A stretch of 64,000 nt of DNA from CAZJLP01 sp964546955. Lineage in GTDB: Bacteria; Verrucomicrobiota; Verrucomicrobiia; Opitutales; Opitutaceae. This document shows positions 8,574 through 16,769 of this stretch, piece by piece. Position numbers and translations under genes: made by a program. The notes beneath the pieces were generated by a model. It saw nothing but the letters and a program-made list of their open reading frames with translations, did no database searches and was not told the origin of the DNA. Position 1 is the stretch's first letter. Each line of letters starts with the position of its first letter. Where the stretch lies: contig CAZJLP010000019.1 in NCBI GenBank assembly GCA_964546955.1, positions 16,039-80,038 of the forward strand. The letters run 5' to 3'.

Positions 8574-9194
8574 ATGCTCCTAGCCGCTATCGATTTGGTG
8601 CGTATCTTCAGGGAGGCCGGACCCCTTGCCTACGTGTTGGGCGCTGCTTCCGTGATCGCCGTTTTCATCATTTGTGAACGCAGTGTGGCCCTGCGAAATG
8701 CGGCGATCATGCCGATGGATTTCGCCGATGCGGTGCTGCAAGGCCGCCCCTTCTCGGGCGGCGAGCATTCGGCTCTCGGGCGGATCATCAATTTTGTGGA
8801 GCGGCATCCCGGCGATGTGGACGGCGCGAAAGCCTATGCCCGCCTTGAGGTGATGAAGATGGAGCGCGGCGTGGGTTATCTGGATACGATTTATACCGGC
8901 GCGCCGCTCGTGGGTTTGATCGGCACGGTGTGGGGATTGCTGACCGCTTTCGCGGTGATCGATCCGGAGACGCGTATGCCCGACCCGGTGAAATTTACCG
9001 AAAGCGTCGGTTATGCGCTGTCCGCCACGTTGCTCGGTCTGGTGGTGGCGTTGATCGCGTTGGTCGGCAATGGCTATCTGCAGCGGCGGATCGATCACCA
9101 CGCCGCTCGTTTGGACGTGTTGCTTGAACGTGTATTGGCGCGCGCGACAGGAGCCAAGGCGGCCCCGGCGACAACCAACGAATTGGTGCGATGA
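8574..9194 (+). CDS. MotA/TolQ/ExbB proton channel family protein
   Basis: 206 residues. Three hydrophobic segments (about 15-35, 108-130, 150-172) with the conserved family core 'YLDTIYTGAPLVGLIGTVWGLL' in the middle of the protein, and 'ALSATLLGLVVALIAL' in the third helix. With its partner it should form a proton-driven motor in the inner membrane that energises TonB- or Tol-type envelope processes. The next gene overlaps by ATGA. No tonB, tolA or tolB is nearby, so ExbB versus TolQ cannot be decided. Confidence 0.9.
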   Translation: MLLAAIDLVRIFREAGPLAYVLGAASVIAVFIICERSVALRNAAIMPMDFADAVLQGRPFSGGEHSALGRIINFVERHPGDVDGAKAYARLEVMKMERGVGYLDTIYTGAPLVGLIGTVWGLLTAFAVIDPETRMPDPVKFTESVGYALSATLLGLVVALIALVGNGYLQRRIDHHAARLDVLLERVLARATGAKAAPATTNELVR

Positions 9195-9589
9195 GCGGGT
9201 TGCGCGGAAAACGTTATCGGCGTCCGGAGCTGCCTCTGGTGCCCTTGATCGATGTCTTGGTGATGCTCGTTCTGTTCGCGTTCGTAACCATGCGGTTTTC
9301 CACGAACCAAACGCTGAATATCACGCTGCCAAAGGTGGATACGGCGGGTAAAAACGAATTTCGCGGCAATGTGACGATCGAGATCGAGAAGACCGGCGGG
9401 CTGAAATTCAATGGCAAACCCCTGGCGGACGCCCAGCTGCTCGAGTTGCTCCGCCAGGTGAAGGATTTGAACCGCGACACGCCTGTGCTGGTCCGCGCGG
9501 ACGAAGGGGCGACGTGGCAGCGAGTGGCTTTCGTCATGGATGCGTGCCGCAAGATGGGGCTGACGAAACAGAACATGCAGACACGGTAG
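9191..9589 (+). CDS. ExbD/TolR biopolymer transport protein
   Basis: 132 residues: a short cytoplasmic N-terminus, one membrane helix (about 17-38, 'LVPLIDVLVMLVLFAF') carrying the conserved proton-pathway aspartate (Asp21), and a periplasmic domain ending in 'VAFVMDACRKMGLTKQNM', a typical ExbD ending. It starts inside the stop of the preceding channel gene (ATGA), so the two are translationally coupled and should work as one motor complex. Confidence 0.92.
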   Translation: MSGLRGKRYRRPELPLVPLIDVLVMLVLFAFVTMRFSTNQTLNITLPKVDTAGKNEFRGNVTIEIEKTGGLKFNGKPLADAQLLELLRQVKDLNRDTPVLVRADEGATWQRVAFVMDACRKMGLTKQNMQTR

Positions 9590-9604
9590 CGGTGGGGCAG
9601 AATA

Positions 9605-9857
9605 GTAGTGGGTAGCGAGTAGCGAGCATATGGAGGGGCTGGCTTGGGCTGAGAGGTAGGGCGGGCCTCTGGACCCGCCGTCGTGTGCACCCAGCGCTCC
9701 CTAGCTGTTCCATTCGCAGCGCCGGATGGCGTTAGAACGCGCAGCGTTGAATGCGATTCCCGCTTCGACGGCCGGTCCGGGGCCCGACCCTACCTCGATC
9801 CGATATCCTCAGTCTGCTTTTTCTACTCGCTACTCGTTACCCGCTACTCGCTACTTT
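9605..9857. repeat. Inverted pair of heptamer arrays (GTAGCGA / CTACTCG units)
   Basis: Left array 9605-9625: GTAGTGG, GTAGCGA, GTAGCGA. Right array 9823-9857: CTACTCG, CTACTCG, TTACCCG, CTACTCG, CTACTTT, five units at exact 7-bp period and complementary in sense to the left array. The right array ends 6 bp before the ATG of the SDR gene. A palindromic element (9654-9795) is nested inside. A second locus with the same unit set is at 12537-12669. Confidence 0.87.
9654..9795. repeat. Palindromic element B, copy 1 (nested)
   Basis: About 142 bp with terminal inverted repeats: AGGTAGGGCGGGCC at 9654 against GGCCCGACCCTACCT at 9781-9795. Interior words 'CCTCTGGAC', 'CCGTCGTGTGC', 'CGCAGCGC' and 'GGCGTTAGAACGC' recur, in reverse orientation, in the copy at 17026-17170. 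No open frame of note. It looks like a small non-autonomous, MITE-like element. Confidence 0.7.
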
Positions 9858-9863
9858 CCGACC

Positions 9864-10556
9864 ATGAAAATCGTCATAACGGGGGTCACGCGAGGTTTGG
9901 GCCGGGCGCTAGCGGAGTGGTATATCGCGGAAGGGCATACCGTTATCGGCTGCGGTCGCAGCGGGGAGGCAGTCTTGGATCTTCGCTTCGCTCACCCCGC
10001 GCCGCAGGATTTCTCGGTAGTCGATGTGGCGGAAGCGACGAAGGTCGAAATCTGGGCCGAACGCGTGCTCGGCTTGCACGGGCCGCCCGATTTTCTGATC
10101 AACAACGCGGCGCTGATGAACACGCCCGCGCCCCTTTGGAACGTTCCCGCCGCGGAATTTGGGAAGCTCGTGGATGTAAACATCAAGGGCGTGGCCAATG
10201 TGGTGCGCGCTTTTGTCCCTGCCATGGTGGCGGCCAAGAAAGGCGTGATCGTCAATTTCAGCTCCGGCTGGGGGAGGTCAGTTTCACCCGAGGTCGGACC
10301 TTATTGCGCCTCCAAATGGGCCATCGAAGGATTGACCAAGGCTNNNNNNNNNNCCGCAGAGTTGCCCAGCGGGATGTCGGCCGTGCCGCTCAATCCGGGC
10401 GTGATCGACACCGATATGCTCCGGCAATGCTGGTCCGATGGGGCTGCTAGCTATCCTAAAGCGGAGGCCTGGGCGAAAAAGGCTGCGCCTTTCATCCTCA
10501 AGCTCAGTAAGAAGCACAACGGCCAGTCCGTCAGCGTGAGCGAATTTGAGGATTGA
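9864..10556 (+). CDS. Short-chain dehydrogenase/reductase
   Basis: About 230 residues, classical SDR length. Starts at the ATG at 9864 because the Rossmann fold begins at once ('MKIVITGVTRGLGRALAEW', cofactor motif GxxxGxG variant 'GVTRGLG'). The 'NNAA' motif follows, then the catalytic Tyr/Lys in 'YCASK' and 'NPGVIDTDML' in the C-terminal third. Substrate unknown. A run of ten Ns (10344-10353) interrupts it just after 'GLTKA'; the frame is the same on both sides, so the gene is probably intact in the organism. Confidence 0.85.
   Translation: MKIVITGVTRGLGRALAEWYIAEGHTVIGCGRSGEAVLDLRFAHPAPQDFSVVDVAEATKVEIWAERVLGLHGPPDFLINNAALMNTPAPLWNVPAAEFGKLVDVNIKGVANVVRAFVPAMVAAKKGVIVNFSSGWGRSVSPEVGPYCASKWAIEGLTKAXXXXAELPSGMSAVPLNPGVIDTDMLRQCWSDGAASYPKAEAWAKKAAPFILKLSKKHNGQSVSVSEFED
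10344..10353. other. Assembly gap inside the SDR gene
   Basis: Ten Ns between 'GLTKA' and 'AELPSG'. The frame resumes correctly; family resemblance suggests only one or two codons may really be missing (for example 'TKALAAEL'). The gap length is a placeholder, not a measurement. Confidence 0.9.
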
Positions 10557-10573
10557 ACGCGGCGGTCCCGGGA

Positions 10574-10900
10574 ATTGCTCATTTCTCATTGGAAGAGGGC
10601 CGAATAGGCAGTGTCGGTCGACGGGAGCCTGGTACCCGAATCAAAGCTTTACGCCCGATCCACCGCTTATAGCTAAGAAGCCTCTTGAGGTGGAGCGCGA
10701 TCTCCGAGCGCGCTGTTGGACGTGTTCTTACGAAAGCCGCGGTCACAAACCAACGCGCTCGGAGATCGCGTTCCACCTCGATCCGGTCCTCGCCCCGCGT
10801 TTTTCAGAGCTTCCTTTGGGCTTATCGCTTATCGCTTACTGCTTATTTCGCCCGATCTGGCCTGCCCAATGAAAAATGAGCAATGAGAGACAAGAAATGA
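10574..10900. repeat. Inverted pair of heptamer arrays (GCTCATT type) enclosing other repeats
   Basis: Left 10574-10592: ATTGCTC, ATTTCTC, ATTGG. Right 10866-10900: CCAATGA, AAAATGA, GCAATGA, GAGACAA, GAAATGA. The outer words ATTGG and CCAAT match as inverted arms of about 19 bp. Between them are a palindromic element (10674-10818) and another heptamer array (10820-10847: GCTTATC, GCTTATC, GCTTACT, GCTTATT). The stretch lies after the SDR stop and holds no gene. Confidence 0.8.
10674..10818. repeat. Palindromic element A, copy 1
   Basis: Core 10687-10779 has arms 'GAGGTGGAGCGCGATCTCCG' (continuing AGCGCG) and their near-perfect reverse complement ending in CCACCTC, around a 40-bp centre. The right end 'TTTTTCAGAGCTTCCTT' matches the other copies; the left end is shortened to TAAGAAGC. 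Related copies are at 16791-16948 and 33261-33398. It carries no coding frame. Confidence 0.82.
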
Positions 10901-10939
10901 GCAGTCCTGCAGGGACGCGCCCTGCGGCCGCTCATTTCT
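10893..10939. repeat. Small hairpin, AGAAATGAGC arms
   Basis: AGAAATGAGC (10893-10902) pairs perfectly with GCTCATTTCT (10930-10939); inside is a smaller palindrome GTCCTGCAGGGAC. It is in phase with the heptamer array that ends at 10900, so the array appears to continue into this structure. Confidence 0.6.
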
Positions 10940-11129
10940 CCCTCTGATCTTTGGCCCGAAAACGCGCTGTAAAAGGGAGTTCGGACCAGATTTGGGTACT
11001 GGAAGGAAGGGAGGGCGCCCGAAAAACCCGTCGATTCCAATCGTCGTACTGAGACATCGGCGAAATATGCGCCGGGTTCGATCCGGGATTGGGTTTCGGT
11101 GGCGGGGTGGGTGGGGTGGGGAAGGCCAT
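10932..11129 (-). CDS. Possible small proline-rich protein (weak)
   Basis: A 65-residue frame with ATG at 11129: a Pro-rich start ('MAFPTPPTPPPKPNPG'), then 'MSQYDDWNRRVFRAP' and a basic end. I do not recognise it. Its 3' end enters the hairpin at 10893-10939, and no clear ribosome-binding site is visible, so it may well be chance. Confidence 0.2.
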   Translation of the reverse strand: MAFPTPPTPPPKPNPGSNPAHISPMSQYDDWNRRVFRAPSLPSSTQIWSELPFTARFRAKDQREK

Positions 11130-11458
11130 GACTTTCTCTGAGGTTACCTAAAAATCGTCACAAAGTTACGTCTGCTTAATTAAAAAATACGTAGAAGAAG
11201 GTTAAAGCAACGGGCCCATGTGCTGCCACAGGCACTACGTTTTCCAGGACACCGAAATTACGTCGGAGGTCCAAATATTATTCCCGCTGCTCGCGAAATG
11301 TAACGCAGACGACACAGTCGAGACTGCGTTAGCGGCGCGGAGCAGCGGGAGAAAGATTATCGTGCGTGAAATGGCCTTGAGTTGAGGCAGAAAAGCGAGG
11401 TGCCAAGAGCCGGGAGATCGAGTCGGCGCGGCCGCCCGCACCTGAGATTCAATTGGAG
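10940..11458. other. Intergenic stretch without a convincing gene
   Basis: Apart from the weak 65-residue frame, this stretch holds an A/T-richer section (about 11135-11200) and one large stem-loop (11283-11349). It lies between the SDR gene and the convergent hsp20 gene. I see no protein with recognisable features. Confidence 0.5.
11283..11349. other. Large two-part stem-loop downstream of hsp20
   Basis: CCCGCTGCTC (11283-11292) pairs with GAGCAGCGGG (11340-11349); inside, TAACGCAG pairs with CTGCGTTA. The 67-base structure lies about 110 bp beyond the hsp20 stop on that gene's 3' side. It could be a terminator without a T-run, an RNA, or a repeat. Confidence 0.45.
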
Positions 11459-11857
11459 TCAGGCGACGCGCTTGTGTGGGACTGGCTGGGACGCGATATC
11501 CGCGGCGGTCTTCGGTATGCTCAACGTGAGTACGCCGTTCGAGATCTCCGCTTCCAACCGCTCGTAGTTCAGATTGAACCCGAGCCTCAGCCGGAGCTGA
11601 TAATCGCGCTGCGCACTCTCGAGGTGCAGGGCCTGCCAGTTCACGCGCACGAAATGCGATTTTCGAGCGGTGACCGTGAGGTCGCTGCCGCGGATCGCGA
11701 TCTCGATGCCGGACGCATCGACGCCTGGCACGTAGACGGCGACTTTGAAGGCGTCGGCGTGCTCACGGCAGTCGTAGTTCGGGTTGCGGAATTGCTCCCG
11801 CGCCGAAATGGCGTTGCGACTGGTGGTGGCTTTGTGCGGATGGATGATCGTGTGCAT
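11459..11857 (-). CDS. Hsp20/alpha-crystallin family small heat-shock protein
   Basis: 132 residues from ATG 11857. The alpha-crystallin domain spans about 30-125: 'FKVAVYVPGVDASGIEIAIRGSDLTVTA' gives the first strands and 'AEISNGVLTLSIPKT' the conserved 'xxGVLxLxxPK' ending. Such proteins hold unfolding proteins in a refoldable state in the cytoplasm. A longer frame runs upstream to 12106 but its residues look like untranslated leader. GAGGAG lies about 15 bases upstream of the chosen start. No CIRCE element was seen in the 296-bp leader region. Confidence 0.85.
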   Translation of the reverse strand: MHTIIHPHKATTSRNAISAREQFRNPNYDCREHADAFKVAVYVPGVDASGIEIAIRGSDLTVTARKSHFVRVNWQALHLESAQRDYQLRLRLGFNLNYERLEAEISNGVLTLSIPKTAADIASQPVPHKRVA

Positions 11858-12153
11858 GGATGGACGTATGCTCCTCGGTTGAGGGGCCGGGCTCTTCGCT
11901 CTAAACGTTTTCCGATTAAGTCGGAGGTTTAGGCCTGGGAGCCCGCGCCGTGGTTCTGTTTCGTCCAATTTTGTACGATCGGACGCATCACGGCGCAGCA
12001 AAGTGCCTGGGCCTTCGTAGACGAAGTGCCTCGGCAGCTGCGGTGATGTTGATAGGAACCGATCATTGGACGGGTGGTAAGCTACATAAAGCAGGCGGTG
12101 GGCCAAGTTTTATTTTCGCCAAGAAATAGTTCTTCCGCAGTATCCAGGGTCTT

Positions 12154-12528
12154 ATGGCCACGCTTACCGATGCCTCCACGACACTTGCCGATTTAAAAGC
12201 GCGCGTGCTCGCCTTTGCCCGCGAACGCGATTGGGAGCAGTTTCACGCCCCGAAAAACTTAAGCATGGCGCTGGCGGCAGAGGCGGGTGAGTTAATGGAG
12301 CATTTCCTCTGGTGCGCTCCCGAGGCTTCGCGGGCGATCGCGCAGGAACCGTCGAAACGTAAAAAGATCGAGGAGGAGGTGGCGGATGTCGTCATCTACG
12401 CCCTGGAATTCGCCAACATGACCGGCATCGACGTCGCTGCCGTGATCGAAGCAAAGATGGGGGCTAACGCGAAAAAATATCCGGTCGAAAAAGCGAAAGG
12501 GCGCTCGGATAAGTACACGGAGCTGTGA
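12154..12528 (+). CDS. MazG-like nucleotide pyrophosphohydrolase
   Basis: 124 residues, the all-alpha NTP-PPase fold (RS21-C6/MazG-like). The metal-binding pattern is visible: 'LAAEAGELMEHFLW' (ExxE) followed by 'EEEVADVVIYALEFA' (ExxD). Enzymes of this family hydrolyse non-canonical or surplus dNTPs to the monophosphate plus pyrophosphate (house-cleaning); dCTP-type substrates are typical for the closest relatives. Single gene; a heptamer repeat locus follows 8 bp after its stop. Confidence 0.9.
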   Translation: MATLTDASTTLADLKARVLAFARERDWEQFHAPKNLSMALAAEAGELMEHFLWCAPEASRAIAQEPSKRKKIEEEVADVVIYALEFANMTGIDVAAVIEAKMGANAKKYPVEKAKGRSDKYTEL

Positions 12529-12536
12529 TTTTTGAA

Positions 12537-12669
12537 GTAGTGAGCGGCGGGTAGCGGGTAGACGGACTTCGTGGAACGAAGGCACAGGTCGAGCGGCATT
12601 CCTCCATCCCTCCGGAGCGCGCGGCGCAGGTTTTCTACTCGCTACTCGCTACCCGCACCTCGCTACGTT
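12537..12669. repeat. Inverted pair of heptamer arrays (second GTAGCGG / CTACTCG locus)
   Basis: Left 12537-12564: GTAGTGA, GCGGCGG, GTAGCGG, GTAGACG. Right 12635-12669: CTACTCG, CTACTCG, CTACCCG, CACCTCG, CTACGTT. Same units and orientation as 9605-9857, but with a different 70-bp spacer and no nested element. The right array ends 12 bp before the next ATG. Confidence 0.85.
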
Positions 12670-12681
12670 TTCGTTTTCCCA

Positions 12682-13044
12682 ATGAAAAAGCCGAGCAATG
12701 TTGTCCGCGCTTACTACGTTTTGCCGTGCTGTTTGCTGCTGCTCAATCTCGTCAACAATCTCATTTCGTACAAAACGGAGATGATCGGGAATGCGTTTGT
12801 GCGCGTGGCGGTGATCATGCTTCTGGTGCTGTTTGGTGGGTCGGTCGTCGCATTCGCGGTTGCACCGGCGCTCGAGCGGGTGGTGCGCGGACTGCACCGC
12901 GGCAGCCGGCAAGGCGCCGGTTTCGTGGGCGAACTGATCTTCCTCGGGCTGCTCGGCGTGCTCGTCTTCTGGCTCTACTACGCCTGCTATATCAACGGTC
13001 CGACTTCGATTCTTCCGCGGGCGTGGTGGAACGGCCCGTTTTAG
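12682..13044 (+). CDS. Small membrane protein of unknown function
   Basis: 120 residues from ATG 12682; the frame is open further upstream, but that part is heptamer repeat. Three hydrophobic segments (about 10-26, 36-60, 83-102) with a short basic loop. No family recognised. Its last 53 bp overlap the 3' end of the convergent M48 protease gene, which is unusual. The coding call rests on the clean membrane profile and the ATG placed right after the repeat. Confidence 0.6.
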   Translation: MKKPSNVVRAYYVLPCCLLLLNLVNNLISYKTEMIGNAFVRVAVIMLLVLFGGSVVAFAVAPALERVVRGLHRGSRQGAGFVGELIFLGLLGVLVFWLYYACYINGPTSILPRAWWNGPF

Positions 13045-14056
13045 AGTCGGCCGGGGGATTGCGAAAACGCTCGATTCGCTCGGCGGTGGGCGGATGGCTG
13101 CTGAAATAGGAGCCTTCGTCGGGCGAGACGTTTTCCAGGCGTTCCATGATGTTGGCGAAATGGACCGCCGAAATTCCGGCGCGTTTGAGCGCTGCGAGCG
13201 CGAACTCGTCTGCCTCCCTTTCCGCCGCCCGCTGGTGTTTGGATGAGAGCAACGTGAGCGGCAGCGCGGCGGCCAGATTCCCAAGGACCGAGGCATCGCC
13301 GGTGATCGATGTGACAAGCACCAGCGTAATGGAGTCCTCGAACAAGCTTCTCAAGGCATGTCGATGGTGCAGGTGGCCGACCTCGTGGGCCAGCACCGCC
13401 AAAATCTCGTCGTCGTTTTCCGCCAAGTCCACCAAGGCGTCGAGCAGCACGACGGTACCGTCGGGCAGCGCGAAGGCATTGGGCGAACCGTCCCGCATTT
13501 GACGAAACACGAGTTTGGCCTCGCCTTTGTAACCGATCGCTTGGACGAGTGTTTTAAAATCGCTGCGAAGCTTTGCCTGCCGTTGCCAGTCGAGATCGCT
13601 GCGTTGGAAGTAGGCGCGGTCCAAGCTGCGCAGGGCTCCATCCGACAGGCGCCGTTCCACGCTCGCGGGAAGCGACGAAGCGATGCGCTCGACCACCTTG
13701 GGCATCGCCCAGAAATAACCGAGGACGGCGCAGGCAGTGAGCGCGAGCGCGAGGCTGGCCGCTACGAACGGATAACCCTCGAGCCAGCGCAACCGGCCCG
13801 CCGGCACCCGGTGATCTGCGGCACGCAAAGCCTTCTCGATCTCCAAGGGATTGGCCGCTTCGCACCGCGCCCCTCCAGGCAGGACGACAAAACGAGCGCC
13901 CTGCCCCAGTGCGGGGCTAACCTGAACCTCCGAAGCCCGGATGGTGACGTTGAGATTATCGCCCGTGACGACCCATTCGAGGCGGTCGAGCGCGACGGTC
14001 ACCGGGACGGCGCGAGCGACTTTTCCGTCGAAGTAATGGGCGGAAAAAGTCTTCAT
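12992..14056 (-). CDS. M48 family zinc metalloprotease
   Basis: 354 residues. An N-terminal domain of about 95 residues precedes a membrane helix ('FVAASLALALTACAVLGYFW', about 98-117). The protease domain carries the zinc motif 'HEVGH' at 224-228 and a downstream 'EREADEFAL' giving the third ligand. HtpX/Oma1-like peptidases degrade damaged membrane proteins or process envelope proteins. The start at 14056 overlaps the stop of the DUF898 gene (ATGA); this M48-DUF898 pairing recurs in other bacteria. The 3' end overlaps the convergent membrane-protein gene. Confidence 0.9.
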   Translation of the reverse strand: MKTFSAHYFDGKVARAVPVTVALDRLEWVVTGDNLNVTIRASEVQVSPALGQGARFVVLPGGARCEAANPLEIEKALRAADHRVPAGRLRWLEGYPFVAASLALALTACAVLGYFWAMPKVVERIASSLPASVERRLSDGALRSLDRAYFQRSDLDWQRQAKLRSDFKTLVQAIGYKGEAKLVFRQMRDGSPNAFALPDGTVVLLDALVDLAENDDEILAVLAHEVGHLHHRHALRSLFEDSITLVLVTSITGDASVLGNLAAALPLTLLSSKHQRAAEREADEFALAALKRAGISAVHFANIMERLENVSPDEGSYFSSHPPTAERIERFRNPPADSKTGRSTTPAEESKSDR

Positions 14057-15213
14057 AGTCCAATATCGATGCCAAAAAAGTCCGCTGCCGCCTCGCCCAC
14101 CGCGGAACTTTCCGACCGGCCAAAAGCCTCGACAGTATCGAGCGATTTTGCCGGCACAAACTCCAGGCACGAGAGCAGGTAACGCGCTTTTCTAACCATT
14201 GCCCAGGGCGTCGCCAGGCCCAGGGTGCCGACGATCGCCAGCAGGTTGACTAATTGGATTTTCACCAGTCGCCTGCAGGTAACTGTGGCGCGAAACCGAT
14301 GTTGGTCCAGCAACGTGTGATTCCACACGTAGTTGAAAAGGCGCGCCCGGATATAAAGTTTCGCGAGTGTGACAAAAAGCACCATCGCGGCGCCGACCAC
14401 ATAGTTGAGCCATTCAGGCGGGGCCGTCACGGCCCCAAGGTCGCGCGCTTGCCACGCGATGAAAATGCCGATGGCAATCATCAGAGGGAAGACCCCGGCG
14501 AAGTACAGCCCCCAGGCGCGCAGATAGATGCCATAAAAGCCCTTCGCTTCGCCTTCGAAATGGAACGAGCTGTCGCCGTATCGGCTGTAATCGATGAAGA
14601 GCGATTTCCGCAAATAGACCTGATAGGGATACATCAACCCCAGCGAAAGCACGCTGAGTAGGGTGAAAAGGACATAGGCTACCGCGGCCATGCCGTAGGT
14701 CCCCCGGAAGCGAAATCGCAGCCCGCGGTGCACCGTGTTGCGCGCATTGAAGGCCAGCGCTCGCACGATCAGCCAAGGCAGCGCGATGGCGGCGACCCCG
14801 ACCGTGGCCAGTTGCACCGCCAGATAGGCCTGCCCGAAGAAGGCGTATCCGAGAAAAAGAATCAAAACGACAATGTTCCCAACGAGCAGTCCCGAGGGGC
14901 GGGCGGTATAGTCGAACGCGTGGCCGAGCACGCGGGTGTGACCGTAAAAGTAGCGCTTCCGGCGCACCTTGGCCCAGGCCAGATAGACCCCGAGCGTGGC
15001 CAGCGTCAGGAGAGTATTGACCACCCAAATACGAAAAAATTCGCGGGCGTCTCCCGTGAATACGATGGGGACCCCGGGAGGGGCCGCGGGGGGTGGGAGT
15101 GCCGGAGGCGCGGGCGGCTCCACGCCCGCAGCTGCGGTCGTCGTCGAGGGAGAGGACGATTCGGCAGGCAGGGCCAGGGCGGCCGGTGGTTGAGGCTGGA
15201 GGGCATCACCCAT
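14053..15213 (-). CDS. DUF898 (YjgN-like) membrane protein
   Basis: 386 residues. A low-complexity Pro/Ala N-terminus (1-45) is followed by several membrane helices and repeated DUF898 signatures: 'FRIWVVNTLLTLATLGVYLAWAKVRRKRYFYGHT' near 60-93 and a similar block near 315-350 ('LVNLLAIVGTLGLATPWAMVRKARYL'). Function unknown in the family. It is translationally coupled to the M48 protease, so the two probably act together in membrane quality control, which is inference. Confidence 0.87.
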   Translation of the reverse strand: MGDALQPQPPAALALPAESSSPSTTTAAAGVEPPAPPALPPPAAPPGVPIVFTGDAREFFRIWVVNTLLTLATLGVYLAWAKVRRKRYFYGHTRVLGHAFDYTARPSGLLVGNIVVLILFLGYAFFGQAYLAVQLATVGVAAIALPWLIVRALAFNARNTVHRGLRFRFRGTYGMAAVAYVLFTLLSVLSLGLMYPYQVYLRKSLFIDYSRYGDSSFHFEGEAKGFYGIYLRAWGLYFAGVFPLMIAIGIFIAWQARDLGAVTAPPEWLNYVVGAAMVLFVTLAKLYIRARLFNYVWNHTLLDQHRFRATVTCRRLVKIQLVNLLAIVGTLGLATPWAMVRKARYLLSCLEFVPAKSLDTVEAFGRSESSAVGEAAADFFGIDIGL

Positions 15214-15375
15214 TCGCGCCGAGCATTGGAGATCGCTCCGTGCGTGGGAAGGATTTTATGTAGGCCTCGAGCAAAACGCGAGAGCCCGGCACGGTGCCGG
15301 TCATTCCTTGGGACGGAACACCTTAATCCTCGCTTCATCGCTCTCGAGTCGCGGGCCGCCAATGAGGTCGATGCA

Positions 15376-15825
15376 CTAAGGAATGGCAGGGAAAACCGCT
15401 TGGAGGTTTTCTCGGATCGCCTTGGGCCGACCGGGGAGATTCACGATCAAACTCCTGCCACGGATGCCGGCGGTTTGCCGCGAAAGGATCGCAGTGGGTA
15501 CATACTTGAGTGAAGCGGTGCGCATGAGCTCCCCAAAGCCGGGCAGAAGTTTTTCACAGACGGCTGTGGTAGCCTCGGGCGTCACGTCGCGGGGCGCTGG
15601 ACCGGTGCCCCCCGTCGTCAGGATCAGGCAGCATCGCGCTTCGTCCGCGAGGCGGCGGAGAGCAGCCTCAATCTGGGAGCGCTCGTCGGGGATGACGGCA
15701 TAGTCCAACTCGAAGGGGGTCGCCAGCCATTCGCGCAAGAGTGCGACCAGATTCTGGCCGGGCGTATCTTCGTAGACGCCGGCGCTCGCGCGGTCGGAAA
15801 TGTTGAGGACGCCGATTTTGACCAT
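15376..15825 (-). CDS. mog: Molybdopterin adenylyltransferase MogA/MoaB type
   Basis: 149 residues from the ATG at 15825 (MVKIGVLNISDRAS). The MPT-binding signature 'LILTTGGTGPAPRDVTPEAT' and the later 'LSRQTAGIRGRSLIVNLPGRPKAI' are typical of MogA. It adenylylates molybdopterin before molybdenum insertion; cytoplasmic. No other molybdenum cofactor gene is nearby. GluQRS is upstream on the same strand, 55 bp away. Confidence 0.9.
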   Translation of the reverse strand: MVKIGVLNISDRASAGVYEDTPGQNLVALLREWLATPFELDYAVIPDERSQIEAALRRLADEARCCLILTTGGTGPAPRDVTPEATTAVCEKLLPGFGELMRTASLKYVPTAILSRQTAGIRGRSLIVNLPGRPKAIRENLQAVFPAIP

Positions 15826-15880
15826 GGCAGGAGGGGAAGGAGGGTGGACCGTGGCGGGGAGGCATCTCAAATCCCAAATG

Positions 15881-16759
15881 TCAGATCTCGAGTTTCTTTC
15901 GTACGTCGGCCGGTGTCAGTCCCTGGGCTCGCAGGGCCCTGAGGCTCAGGGCATCGTGGCGTTTGGCCAGCCGAACGCCCTTGTCGTCGGTCATGAGCGG
16001 ACAGTGATAGAAGGCGGGAGGCTGCGCTCCGAAAGCCCGGAAAAGGAGGAGCTGGCGGAAGGTGGAGGTGACGAGATCCGCGCCGCGGACGACTTCAGTG
16101 ATGCCCATCGCGAGGTCATCGACCACGGATGCGAGCTGGTAGGAGGGTGTATCGTCTTTGCGCCAGACCAGAAAATCACCGAAATCGCGACCGGCTGTGG
16201 CGTGTTGCAGGCCACATTGCCCATCGTGAAAAAGCAACGATTCGCCGTCCGGTACGCGCAGCCGCCAATTCACTTCGATCGGGCCGGCCGACAAGGGAAT
16301 GCGCGGTGCGCCGGGCGGCGGACGGAATGCAACCGGGTAAACCGGCTCGTCATTCTCGCCCCCTTCATGCGGCGCGCCGGCTGCTTCCACCACGTCGCGG
16401 CGCGATCGGCTGCAGGGGAAAATAAGTCCGGCGGCGTGGAGTTGCTCTAGCGCCGCGCGGTAGAGCCCGATGCGCGCACTCTGGTCATAAGGGGCGTGAG
16501 GACCGCCGATATCAGGCCCCTCCTGCCAGTCCAGTCCGAGCCATCCCAGGTCCTCAATGGCCGCGCTTGAAAACTCCGGCCGGCAGCGGGCACGGTCGAG
16601 GTCGTCGTTGCGGTAAACCAGCGTACCGTTCGCGTGACGGGCCCGCTCCGCCGCGATCCAAAAGGTGCGCGCATGGCCGAGGTGAAGATGGCCGGTCGGG
16701 GACGGCGCGATACGTCCGCGGTAGCGGGTGGGGGGTGGGGAAGGGGCGGGGGGCTTCAA
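15881..16759 (-). CDS. gluQ: Glutamyl-Q tRNA(Asp) synthetase
   Basis: 292 residues: the catalytic core of a glutamyl-tRNA synthetase without an anticodon-binding domain, as in YadB/GluQRS. It loads glutamate onto queuosine-34 of tRNA(Asp). Seen: 'RIAPSPTGHLHLGHAR' with the HIGH-type motif, 'YRNDDLDRARCR', and a KMSKS-equivalent 'VRLAKRHDALSLR'. The zinc-ligand cysteines found in many GluQRS are not obvious ('IFPCSRSRRDV' has only one). Its start lies beside a repeat-rich intergenic stretch. Confidence 0.9.
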   Translation of the reverse strand: MKPPAPSPPPTRYRGRIAPSPTGHLHLGHARTFWIAAERARHANGTLVYRNDDLDRARCRPEFSSAAIEDLGWLGLDWQEGPDIGGPHAPYDQSARIGLYRAALEQLHAAGLIFPCSRSRRDVVEAAGAPHEGGENDEPVYPVAFRPPPGAPRIPLSAGPIEVNWRLRVPDGESLLFHDGQCGLQHATAGRDFGDFLVWRKDDTPSYQLASVVDDLAMGITEVVRGADLVTSTFRQLLLFRAFGAQPPAFYHCPLMTDDKGVRLAKRHDALSLRALRAQGLTPADVRKKLEI

Positions 16760-16769
16760 GTGACTGATT

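Noticed and set aside
8321..12669. Heptamer arrays considered as a CRISPR array
   Set aside because: Units are 7 bp, directly adjacent without spacers, imperfect, and no cas gene is present.
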